9,631 nt of DNA. Origin: an uncultured Actinomycetes bacterium (GTDB taxonomy: Bacteria; Actinomycetota; Actinomycetes; Nanopelagicales; Nanopelagicaceae). The DNA is taken from NCBI GenBank assembly GCA_937864205.1, contig CALMJB010000057.1:1-9631 (forward strand). The letters are read 5' to 3'. How positions within the stretch are numbered: position 1 is the first letter of the stretch; each line of letters starts with the position of its first letter. Below, piece by piece: positions 1 to 6,116 of the stretch. The notes below the pieces were generated by a model. It saw only the letters and a program-made list of their open reading frames with translations, had not been told where the DNA came from and searched no databases. The translations under genes and the position numbers were made by a program.

Positions 1-196
1 CTTTTTCTAGGATTGAAATCGAACCGCCACTTCTTTGCGATGTCGCCGCAATAATTCGCATTGTTGAAGATTTACCGGCTCCATTTGGGCCTAGAAATCC
101 AAATGATTCCCCTTTGTGGACTGTGAAATTTATTCCGTCGACTGCGGTGAAGTCGCCAAATTTCTTACTGAGATTTTTAGCGATAATCAATTCCAT
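1..196 (-). CDS. ABC transporter ATP-binding protein, N-terminal part (cut by window edge)
   Basis: Reading the minus strand from the ATG at 196-194 gives 65 codons without a stop up to the window edge. The protein opens MELIIAKNLSKKFGDFTAVD, the usual first strands of an ABC nucleotide-binding domain. It continues to a perfect Walker A, GPNGAGKSS, at residues 36-44, followed by STMRIIA and SGGSISI. The phrase GESFGFLGPNGAGKSS resembles ATPases of ABC-2 type exporters (DrrA/NodI/CcmA-like), so export of a drug, lipid or polysaccharide is plausible. The Q-loop, signature motif and Walker B lie outside the window, so the substrate cannot be judged. An in-frame TGA lies 13 codons upstream with no ATG, GTG or TTG between, so this start is the only usual one. 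No good Shine-Dalgarno sequence is present. The gene is divergent from the acyltransferase gene, with a 58-base spacer. Confidence 0.93.
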   Translation of the reverse strand, partial: MELIIAKNLSKKFGDFTAVDGINFTVHKGESFGFLGPNGAGKSSTMRIIAATSQRSGGSISILEK

Positions 197-203
197 CGAA
201 TTG

Positions 204-209
204 AGTTTA
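204..209 (-). promoter_or_regulatory. Putative -10 hexamer of a leaderless promoter for the ABC ATPase gene
   Basis: On the minus strand the hexamer TAAACT fits TANNNT and lies 7 bases before the ATG at 196. That places the expected transcription start at or next to the start codon. The gene lacks a clear Shine-Dalgarno sequence, which fits a leaderless mRNA. No convincing -35 is visible. TANNNT is common in AT-rich DNA, so the support is positional only. Confidence 0.4.
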
Positions 210-242
210 CCTGAAAGATTTAGTGAGTTTGTTCAAAATAAC

Positions 243-248
243 TAGAAT
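243..248 (+). promoter_or_regulatory. Putative -10 hexamer of a leaderless promoter for the 255-4866 gene cluster
   Basis: TAGAAT fits TANNNT and ends 6 bases before the ATG at 255, so transcription would start at about the A of the start codon. No Shine-Dalgarno sequence precedes this ATG (the bases between are TACCAG). A recognisable -35 is not seen. This would be the only promoter needed for the tightly packed genes that follow. Confidence 0.45.
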
Positions 249-254
249 TACCAG

Positions 255-947
255 ATGGCTGGCGAAGTAAAAATTCGAATTTTGCGTTCTTTATCTGAAC
301 AATCTCTTGCTAGAAATATTTTTGATAAGACCTGGAGCAAGGATGTTGGTACAGAAATTACTTCGAATTTGCTACAAGCAATGGTTCACAACGGTGCATA
401 CTTATCTGGAGCTTTCATAGATGAAAAAATTGTTGGTGCTTCATTTGGATTTGCTGCCGTGGAACCGGAATTACATCTTCATTCCCATATGACCGCAGTT
501 TTGCCAGAGTATCAAGATCAAAACATCGGGTATCAACTTAAATTGCATCAGAAAGATTGGGCGAGAACAAATGGGTTTTTAAGTGTTTCATGGACATTTG
601 ATCCACTGGTAGCCAGAAATGCCAATTTCAATATAAATAAATTAGGAGCAAAAATAACTAATTATTTTGCAAATTTTTATGGCGCCATGGATGATGAACT
701 AAACGCTGGTGATGAATCAGATCGGTTATTAGCAAGACTTGCCACTAACGAAAAGGAACCGAAAAGAAATTTCGAGAAATTAGAATTAATCTCAATCCCA
801 AATGACATAGTCGCTATTAGGAAAAAGGAATTGAAAGAGGCTTTAAAGTTGCGATTTGAAGTTAGAGAAAAATTTATAGATTTGTTAAAAAATGGTTACC
901 AAGTAATTGGCTTTAATAAAAATTCAGAGTATGAATTAGGCAAATGA
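255..947 (+). CDS. GNAT-family N-acyltransferase of the racemase-associated (COG3375-like) type
   Basis: The 230-residue protein is predicted to be a cytoplasmic CoA-dependent acyltransferase. The GNAT core shows strand β4 at about residues 74-84 (HLHSHMTAVLP), then the pyrophosphate-binding turn QNIGYQLK at 89-96 and helix α3. A later block, WTFDPLVARNANFNINKLGA (113-132), followed by NFYG (140-143) and SDRLLAR (155-161), matches my memory of a GNAT subfamily usually encoded next to MenC/N-acylamino-acid racemase genes. In Geobacillus kaustophilus such a neighbour is a succinyl-CoA:D-amino-acid N-succinyltransferase. The stop overlaps the next start as ATGA, which implies translational coupling with the racemase homologue and a shared pathway. 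The acyl donor and acceptor are inferred from this context, not from residues. The C-terminal 60 residues are rich in Lys and Glu and less typical. Confidence 0.82.
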   Translation: MAGEVKIRILRSLSEQSLARNIFDKTWSKDVGTEITSNLLQAMVHNGAYLSGAFIDEKIVGASFGFAAVEPELHLHSHMTAVLPEYQDQNIGYQLKLHQKDWARTNGFLSVSWTFDPLVARNANFNINKLGAKITNYFANFYGAMDDELNAGDESDRLLARLATNEKEPKRNFEKLELISIPNDIVAIRKKELKEALKLRFEVREKFIDLLKNGYQVIGFNKNSEYELGK

Positions 948-2047
948 AAATTTCTAGATTTAATTTACGAATAATTGGCTTGCCTTTGGTTAGACCATTC
1001 CGAACATCTTTTGGTACCCAAACTGCGAGGGAAGTTTTATTGGTCGAAGTAGTAACTGATGATGGAATATCGGGCTGGTCAGAGTGCGTAGCAATGTCAG
1101 AGCCCCTGTATTCACCTGAATATGTAGCAGGATGTTTAGATTTATTGAAGAGATTTTTAATTCCAGCGCTCAAATTTCAAGTAAACGCAGATGAAGTCGC
1201 AAAGAATTTAAGCCCTTATTTGGGCGGACAGATGGCTAAAGCCTGCCTTGAAACTGCGGTGCTGGATGCGCAATTAAAGAAAGAGCAAATTTCATTGGCA
1301 AAATTTTTAGGTTCAACCAAAAGTAAAGTGGAATGCGGTGTATCAGTTGGAATTTCAGATTCGATTCCAAAGTTTATTGATGAGGTTTCAGGCTACATCG
1401 ATGAAGGTTATCGAAGGATTAAACTTAAAATCGAACCCGATTGGGATTTTGAGCCAGTAAAAGCGGTGCGCCAAAAATGGCCCGATATTCCATTACAGGT
1501 TGATGCAAATCAAGCTTACGAGAGATCTGACGGAAAATTATTGGCAAAGCTTGATGAATTTAATTTGTTATTAATTGAACAGCCATTAGATGAACATGAC
1601 ATTTTGGGTCACTCATTATTGGCAAAACAGGTTAAAACTCCGATTTGTTTAGATGAGTCAATTATTTCTCTGCAATCTGCCGAAGATGCAATAGAAATGA
1701 AGGCAACATCAATCATCAATATAAAACCAGGGCGCGTTGGTGGATATTTAGAATCGGTAAAGATTCATGACCTCTGCCAAAGTAAGAAAATTCCGGTTTG
1801 GTGTGGTGGAATGTTAGAAACTGGAATCGGCCGTGCCGCAAATCTAGCTCTGGCAGCGCTACCTAATTTCACCTTACCCGGCGATACATCTGCATCATCG
1901 AGGTATTTTAAAAAAGATATCACGAATCCATTTGAGATGAAGGATGGATATATCGATGTGCCGAATGGAATCGGAATTGGCGTAGAACCAGATATTGAAT
2001 ATTTGGATTCGATCACAACTTATAAGGAGAGCGTTGTCCGAGAATAA
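944..2047 (+). CDS. menC: Enolase-superfamily o-succinylbenzoate synthase / N-succinylamino-acid racemase
   Basis: The 367-residue protein has the full-length muconate-lactonizing subgroup architecture: an α+β capping domain (about 1-125) followed by a β/α barrel. Visible catalytic residues are the KLK motif with Lys162, metal ligands Asp187 (VDANQ), Glu212 (IEQP) and Asp237 (LDES), and the second general base Lys261 in NIKPGRVGG. GGMLETGIG (288-296) and PGDTSASSRYF (312-322) are typical of the OSBS/NSAR branch. These enzymes dehydrate SHCHC to o-succinylbenzoate for menaquinone, or racemise N-succinylamino acids, and several do both. Arg264 in KPGR corresponds by position to an arginine linked to racemase activity in the Amycolatopsis enzyme. 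The linked acyltransferase and the lack of other men genes in view favour a racemase role, but menaquinone synthesis cannot be excluded. The start is the ATG overlapping the upstream TGA. Confidence 0.88.
   Translation: MKISRFNLRIIGLPLVRPFRTSFGTQTAREVLLVEVVTDDGISGWSECVAMSEPLYSPEYVAGCLDLLKRFLIPALKFQVNADEVAKNLSPYLGGQMAKACLETAVLDAQLKKEQISLAKFLGSTKSKVECGVSVGISDSIPKFIDEVSGYIDEGYRRIKLKIEPDWDFEPVKAVRQKWPDIPLQVDANQAYERSDGKLLAKLDEFNLLLIEQPLDEHDILGHSLLAKQVKTPICLDESIISLQSAEDAIEMKATSIINIKPGRVGGYLESVKIHDLCQSKKIPVWCGGMLETGIGRAANLALAALPNFTLPGDTSASSRYFKKDITNPFEMKDGYIDVPNGIGIGVEPDIEYLDSITTYKESVVRE
2024..2030 (+). promoter_or_regulatory. Ribosome binding site that sets a TTG start for the first MFS gene
   Basis: AAGGAGA, a near-perfect Shine-Dalgarno sequence, lies inside the end of the racemase gene, four bases before an in-frame TTG at 2034. 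The other in-frame candidates, ATG at 1995 and ATG at 2070, have no comparable site. The spacing is slightly short but workable. Confidence 0.6.
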
Positions 2048-3254
2048 ACTGCCAACAAAAGTACGAATCATGTTTGTTGGAATATTGTTTTCAGCGATTG
2101 GCAATGGGCTGGTGTTGCCTTATATGTTCCTTTTCGTGCATAACATTTTGGGTTTTTCCACTCTTACTGCCGGATTCTTACTTAGTTACGGGGCAATGGC
2201 GGCATTAATTAGTTCTCCGATTTGGGGATTTTTTGTCGATCGATACGGCGCTCGTTCGGTACTGATGTTTTCCTTAGTAATTTCTGCAATCAGTTATGCA
2301 TCTCTTAGTTTAGTTCACAGTTTATTTGAATTATTTTTAGTATTTACATTTTGCTGTATGGGGCAATCTGGAATGTGGCCGGCGCAGGGTGCGATTAATA
2401 CATTTTTAACTCCCGAACATCTAAGAGAACGAATCTATGGAGCACAGTTCGCAGTTTTGAATCTAGGTATAGGTATCGGCGGACTACTTTCTTCGACTTT
2501 TGTAAAACTTGATAATGCAAGAACTTTTGAGATCCTATTTATCGGTGATGGAATTTCATATTTGCTTTATTTGTCAGCGGTAATTTTTTTAGGAAAAGTT
2601 CCAAATAAATCAGTTGGTGCCACTGAAAGTAAATCAGAAGAAGATCAGGGCTGGACAACGGTTTTAGCCGATAAAATTTTCCGAAAAGTTTGGCTGATTT
2701 CATTATTTGCAATTTTTTGCGGATATGCGCAGCTAGAGGTGGGTTTTGCCGCATTTTCAACTAGCGAAGCCGGTTTGCAACCGCGAGATCTAGCCTGGGC
2801 TTTTGCAGCCAATACTTTTTTAATTGCCACTTGCCAACTTTGGGTTACGAAAAAACTGACAAACTATTCTCGAAAGTTTGCCATTTCAGCAGCGGTACTT
2901 TTTTGGGCGGCTGCCTGGGCAGCCTTGGCATTAAGCGGCTTGAAGTTTGTGTCACCGCTATTTTGGGCAATAGCCTGCCAATTTATTTTTGGAATAGGCG
3001 AAATGATTTGGTCACCCATAATGCCAAGCATCGTCAATCAATTAGCGCCTGATCACTTGCGTGGACGTTATAACTCAGCAAGTGCGGCCACATGGCAAGT
3101 GGGACAAATAGCTGGGCCTGCCTTCGCTGGTTTGATGCTTGGTTGGAAAGTTCCTTGGTTATGGATTGGAATGTTGATATCTGCGTTGGTTGCAATTTCA
3201 GTTATTGCATCTAGATTAAACCTGCCACAACGTGAACAAAATAAGATTAGGTGA
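2034..3254 (+). CDS. Major facilitator superfamily transporter (drug-efflux-like), 12 TM
   Basis: From the TTG start the protein is 406 residues of largely hydrophobic sequence in two six-helix halves, with a hydrophilic central loop at about 188-207 (KVPNKSVGATESKSEEDQGW). The loop between helices 2 and 3 carries MFS motif A, GFFVDRYGAR (65-74). Each half also has a related loop: TPEHLRERIYGA (126-137) and APDHLRGRYNSA (338-349). This pattern fits the proton-coupled efflux MFS group. The substrate is unknown; location directly after the acyltransferase-racemase pair hints at an amino-acid-derived compound. The start at TTG 2034 is chosen for its Shine-Dalgarno sequence and gives a 14-base overlap with the racemase gene. 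An upstream ATG at 1995 would overlap by 53 bases and add an unlikely charged leader. Confidence 0.9.
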   Translation: MSENKLPTKVRIMFVGILFSAIGNGLVLPYMFLFVHNILGFSTLTAGFLLSYGAMAALISSPIWGFFVDRYGARSVLMFSLVISAISYASLSLVHSLFELFLVFTFCCMGQSGMWPAQGAINTFLTPEHLRERIYGAQFAVLNLGIGIGGLLSSTFVKLDNARTFEILFIGDGISYLLYLSAVIFLGKVPNKSVGATESKSEEDQGWTTVLADKIFRKVWLISLFAIFCGYAQLEVGFAAFSTSEAGLQPRDLAWAFAANTFLIATCQLWVTKKLTNYSRKFAISAAVLFWAAAWAALALSGLKFVSPLFWAIACQFIFGIGEMIWSPIMPSIVNQLAPDHLRGRYNSASAATWQVGQIAGPAFAGLMLGWKVPWLWIGMLISALVAISVIASRLNLPQREQNKIR

Positions 3255-3270
3255 TTAGAAAAAGGTAATT

Positions 3271-3642
3271 ATGAAAAAATTCAACCAATGGTTAGCCAGT
3301 AAAATCACTAGCGCAGTTGGAACAATGTGGTGTGCATATATATTTGCTGCCATCGCGTTGATTTCATTGCCTTCTGCAATTAAGAGTCACGATCCAATTG
3401 TGATTGTCGCCTGGGTAGCACAAACATTTTTGCAGTTAGTTTTATTGTCAATAATAATGGTTGGTCAAGATGTGCAATCAAAAGGTATGCAACAAAAAAT
3501 TTCCGAAACTCACGCTGCAAGTTTGGGCGAGTTTGAATTAGCCAAAGAGGCGCGCGAAATTGCAAATAAAGAATTACAGGAATTAAAGGAAATCGCTCGA
3601 GATATTCATAGGGTGATTCGTGATGTTGAGGGAAAAAAGTAA
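3271..3642 (+). CDS. Small two-helix membrane protein with charged helical C-terminus (actinobacterial, DUF1003/iron-permease-like)
   Basis: The 123-residue protein has two predicted membrane helices, about 16-37 (VGTMWCAYIFAAIALISLP) and 44-66 (VIVAWVAQTFLQLVLLSIIM), then VGQDVQ and a Glu/Lys/Arg-rich helix at about 70-120 that could form a coiled coil. The pattern TMWCAY…ALISLP…WVAQTFLQLVLL…VGQ is one I recognise from conserved actinobacterial proteins of unknown function, sometimes compared with DUF1003 or low-affinity iron permeases. No catalytic residues are visible. Both termini are probably cytoplasmic. The start has AAAAAGG five bases upstream. It lies 16 bases after one MFS gene and 12 bases before another, so co-transcription is likely. 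No function is assigned. Confidence 0.8.
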   Translation: MKKFNQWLASKITSAVGTMWCAYIFAAIALISLPSAIKSHDPIVIVAWVAQTFLQLVLLSIIMVGQDVQSKGMQQKISETHAASLGEFELAKEAREIANKELQELKEIARDIHRVIRDVEGKK

Positions 3643-3654
3643 TAAATAAATTCA

Positions 3655-4866
3655 ATGAAGTTTTCTGATTTAATCGCATTTCCTAACATAAGAACACTTT
3701 ATCTAGCCAGATTTATATCTAATTTTGGAAATGGAATGGCGCCAATTGCTTTAGCGTTTGGTGTTTTAGCTTTGCCAAATGGTTCTGCGCAATTACTTGG
3801 ATTAGTACTCGGAGTTCAAACCACTATTTTCTTGATAATGACACCATTTGGTGGAGTGATAGCAGATCGATATGGCCGCGCCAAAATGGTTGGAATTTGC
3901 GATCTAATTGGTGGATTAATGTTGTTTGTTCAAGTTGCTTATTTCGCTACTGGAAATGTACCAATCCTTGTTTTGTTGATAGTTAATGGTTTGTTTGGTG
4001 TTTTATGGGGAATCTGGTGGCCAGCTTTTCCAGGCATCATGCCAGCGATACTGCCCGAATCAGCCTTGCAGCGTGGCAATGCGGTTAATTCATTTGTTTC
4101 AAATATTGGATTAATACTTGGCGCGGCTATTGCCGGATTCTTGGTGGCAAATTTTGGTGCGGCATTAGCACTTGGAATCGATGCCGCCACCTTTGTTTAC
4201 TCTGGAATCGCAATTTATGGATTGAGAAATTTAACACCTGCGATGGAAGTCGTCGAAAATAAAATGCTAAAAGATTTAAAAGATGGCTGGAAAGTATTTA
4301 TTTCATTTCGTTGGATTGTGGTAATTGTTAGTTGTTTTGCGTTTATCGTAATGTGTTGGGCTGCTGCTGAAAATGTATTAGGACCTTTAATCGCGCTAGA
4401 ACATTTCAACGGTGCTAAATCGTGGTCACTTGTGATTAGTGCCGAATCTGCCGGATTAATTATCGGATCTTTTATAGCTTTTAAGATCAAACTTAAGTAC
4501 CCCATGCGATTTTTAATGTTGTCATCCTTTACTTTAACTTTTTACATATGGTCATTAGCAAAACCTCAGTCACTACTGGTAATTGCTTTTTTTGCCTTTA
4601 TGTTCGGAATAACTTTGGATTTATGGGGTTCTTTGTGGACTACTGCGCTTCAAACAAAAGTTCCTCGAGAAGCACTTTCGCGCGTTTCATCATTTGATGC
4701 CATGGGTTCACTGTTGTTTCGACCCATTGGTTTAGCGATTGCTGCCCCGCTTTCAAATGTATTTGGAATTTCTAATTTCTTAATTTTTGCCGCAGCCTTG
4801 ACCGCTTTTGCAATAACCATCGGTCTGTTAGATCCACAGGTCAGAAATATGCAGATGAAGGAATAA
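3655..4866 (+). CDS. Major facilitator superfamily transporter (MFS_3/EntS-like)
   Basis: The 403-residue protein is a 12-TM carrier. Residues 1-20 (MKFSDLIAFPNIRTLYLARF) are the typical short N-terminus before helix 1 of the MFS_3 group. Motif A is complete: GGVIADRYGRAK (66-77). A half-domain loop, LPESALQRGNAVNS (133-146), is mirrored by VPREALSRVSSFDAMGS (336-352), and the central loop spans about 190-212 (RNLTPAMEVVENKMLKDLKD). Relatives include enterobactin exporters and macrolide or drug efflux proteins, so export is more likely than uptake; the substrate is not deducible. The ATG lacks a clear Shine-Dalgarno sequence, the closest GAGGG being over 20 bases upstream, and sits in an AT-rich 12-base gap after the small membrane protein gene. 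The protein differs clearly from the first MFS carrier, so this is not a recent tandem duplication. Confidence 0.92.
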   Translation: MKFSDLIAFPNIRTLYLARFISNFGNGMAPIALAFGVLALPNGSAQLLGLVLGVQTTIFLIMTPFGGVIADRYGRAKMVGICDLIGGLMLFVQVAYFATGNVPILVLLIVNGLFGVLWGIWWPAFPGIMPAILPESALQRGNAVNSFVSNIGLILGAAIAGFLVANFGAALALGIDAATFVYSGIAIYGLRNLTPAMEVVENKMLKDLKDGWKVFISFRWIVVIVSCFAFIVMCWAAAENVLGPLIALEHFNGAKSWSLVISAESAGLIIGSFIAFKIKLKYPMRFLMLSSFTLTFYIWSLAKPQSLLVIAFFAFMFGITLDLWGSLWTTALQTKVPREALSRVSSFDAMGSLLFRPIGLAIAAPLSNVFGISNFLIFAAALTAFAITIGLLDPQVRNMQMKE

Positions 4867-4899
4867 GTTTTTTCTCAGAAAATTTTCAGATTCTATATT

Positions 4900-4905
4900 T
4901 ACTAT
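4900..4905 (+). promoter_or_regulatory. Putative -10 hexamer of the HtrA-like protease gene
   Basis: TACTAT fits TANNNT and is followed by seven bases and then ATG at 4913. Transcription would begin at or just before that ATG, leaving the second in-frame ATG (4937), with its Shine-Dalgarno-like AAGG, about 24 bases into the message. No good -35 is visible; an AT-rich palindrome at 4878-4887 occupies that region. Confidence 0.4.
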
Positions 4906-4936
4906 CAACTTAATGAAATTCAAAGAAAGGTTTGGA

Positions 4937-6055
4937 ATGCGAAACTCAATTTTGAAGGTATTAACAGGTTTCATAATCGGGGCAACCGCAATCGGTGGTT
5001 TTGCAGTGGCACAAAACTCGCAGGTTCCAATAGTCAAAGCTTGCGTCGATAACAAAACTGGTGCGCTTTTTGCCTCAAGTAATGGCAGTTGCTCGAAAGG
5101 CAGATCTGCAATCGATATAGGCGCAACCGGTGCAAATGTTAAAAGTATTGCTCAAGATGTTTCACCTTCGGTGGTTTCAATTTCAGTCAGCACAAATTTC
5201 GGCGGCGGAACTGGTTCTGGATCTATTTACCAAACCAACTCATCAACTTCTTACATTCTTACTAACAACCATGTAATTGAAGGCGCAGTAAGTGGTGGAA
5301 CAATCTCAGTCGAATTAAATAACGGAGATATTTTAAATGCGACAATTGTTGGGCGAGATCCAGCTTATGATCTTGCGGTTTTACAAATTAAGCGTGGCAA
5401 TATGCCAACAATAACTTTCGGAGATTCAAATTCAATAAGTATTGGTGATCCGGTGGTCGCGTTTGGTTCGCCACTTGGCTTATCGGGCACCGTGACCAGC
5501 GGAATTGTCTCGGCTATAAATCGCCCTGTTACAACTGGTGGATCAAGTACAACTGAATCTTCTTATATAAACGCTGTGCAAACCGATGCTGCGATTAATC
5601 CTGGTAACTCTGGTGGACCATTGGTTGATGGAGCTGGGCGAATAATTGGCATTAATTCTGCAATTGCATCACTCGGTGCAACAAGCCAAACTGGCAGTAT
5701 CGGATTAGGTTTTGCTATTCCTTTCAATCAAGCAAAACGTATTGCAGATGAAATAATCAAAAATGGTTTCTCAACCAAACCAATATTTGGTGTTTCATTT
5801 GATCCAACATATACCGGAATTGGTGCCAGAGTATTTGCGGTAACTAGCGGTAAAGGCGCTGCTAAAGCCGGCATTCCTGTTGGTGCAATTATCAAATCTA
5901 TTGATGGCGTAAAAATCACAGATAACGTTTCGGCAATTGTCCGAATTAGGGCAAAGGCACCAGGTGATCAAGTCACGGTAGTTGCTGATTTACCAAATGG
6001 ATCAAGTACCACTTTTACGGTGACACTAGATTCTGCACCATCATTAAATAATTAA
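4937..6055 (+). CDS. HtrA/DegP-like serine protease (S1C) with PDZ domain, exported
   Basis: The 372-residue protein (380 if begun at the in-frame ATG 4913) is predicted to degrade or refold damaged proteins outside the cytoplasmic membrane. It starts with a signal peptide or anchor, MRNSILKVLTGFIIG…GGFAVA, with a possible cut after AVA (residue 25). A segment with two cysteines follows (KACVDNKTG…GSCSKG). The trypsin-like fold then runs from about 70 to 275 with a complete triad: His112 in TNNHV, Asp145 in YDLAVL and Ser225 in GNSGGPL. A single PDZ domain lies at about 280-365 (AGIPVGAIIKSIDG). Many HtrA proteins are this size. The start at 4937 is preferred for the AAGG six bases upstream, but the longer form may be made from a leaderless message. 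The gene stands alone between a transporter cluster and a DMT gene. Confidence 0.93.
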   Translation: MRNSILKVLTGFIIGATAIGGFAVAQNSQVPIVKACVDNKTGALFASSNGSCSKGRSAIDIGATGANVKSIAQDVSPSVVSISVSTNFGGGTGSGSIYQTNSSTSYILTNNHVIEGAVSGGTISVELNNGDILNATIVGRDPAYDLAVLQIKRGNMPTITFGDSNSISIGDPVVAFGSPLGLSGTVTSGIVSAINRPVTTGGSSTTESSYINAVQTDAAINPGNSGGPLVDGAGRIIGINSAIASLGATSQTGSIGLGFAIPFNQAKRIADEIIKNGFSTKPIFGVSFDPTYTGIGARVFAVTSGKGAAKAGIPVGAIIKSIDGVKITDNVSAIVRIRAKAPGDQVTVVADLPNGSSTTFTVTLDSAPSLNN

Positions 6056-6081
6056 AAATTTACTAAGGTAAAGATTTAGCA

Positions 6082-6116
6082 CTTGCTTCGTGCGATAATT
6101 ACCTGTGCGAAGCAAG
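6082..6116. repeat. 9-bp inverted repeat around the DMT gene start, possible operator
   Basis: CTTGCTTCG at 6082-6090 is exactly complementary to CGAAGCAAG at 6108-6116, with a 17-base centre holding the putative -10 hexamer and the GTG start. In RNA the stem could extend by U·G, G·U and C-G pairs. No T-run follows, so it is not a standard terminator. A repeat of this size arises by chance about once in a window this long, so only its position makes it notable. Confidence 0.45.
6094..6099 (+). promoter_or_regulatory. Putative -10 hexamer of the DMT transporter gene
   Basis: GATAAT differs from TATAAT at one base and lies five bases before the GTG at 6105, suggesting a leaderless or near-leaderless message. 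No Shine-Dalgarno sequence precedes the GTG. The support is positional only. Confidence 0.35.

Noticed and set aside
1995..2033. Longer N-terminus of the first MFS protein from ATG 1995
   Set aside because: It adds a charged 13-residue leader, overlaps the racemase gene by 53 bases and has no ribosome binding site. The TTG at 2034 has AAGGAGA upstream.
2034..4866. The two MFS genes as a recent tandem duplication
   Set aside because: Apart from shared family motifs, the proteins differ throughout and fit different MFS subgroups.
4868..4887. AT-rich palindromes (TTTTCT-C-AGAAAA and GAAAATTTTC) after the second MFS gene as terminator or operator
   Set aside because: They are weak A/T stems of a kind frequent in AT-rich DNA. 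The T-run precedes rather than follows them, so a terminator reading on the plus strand is not supported.
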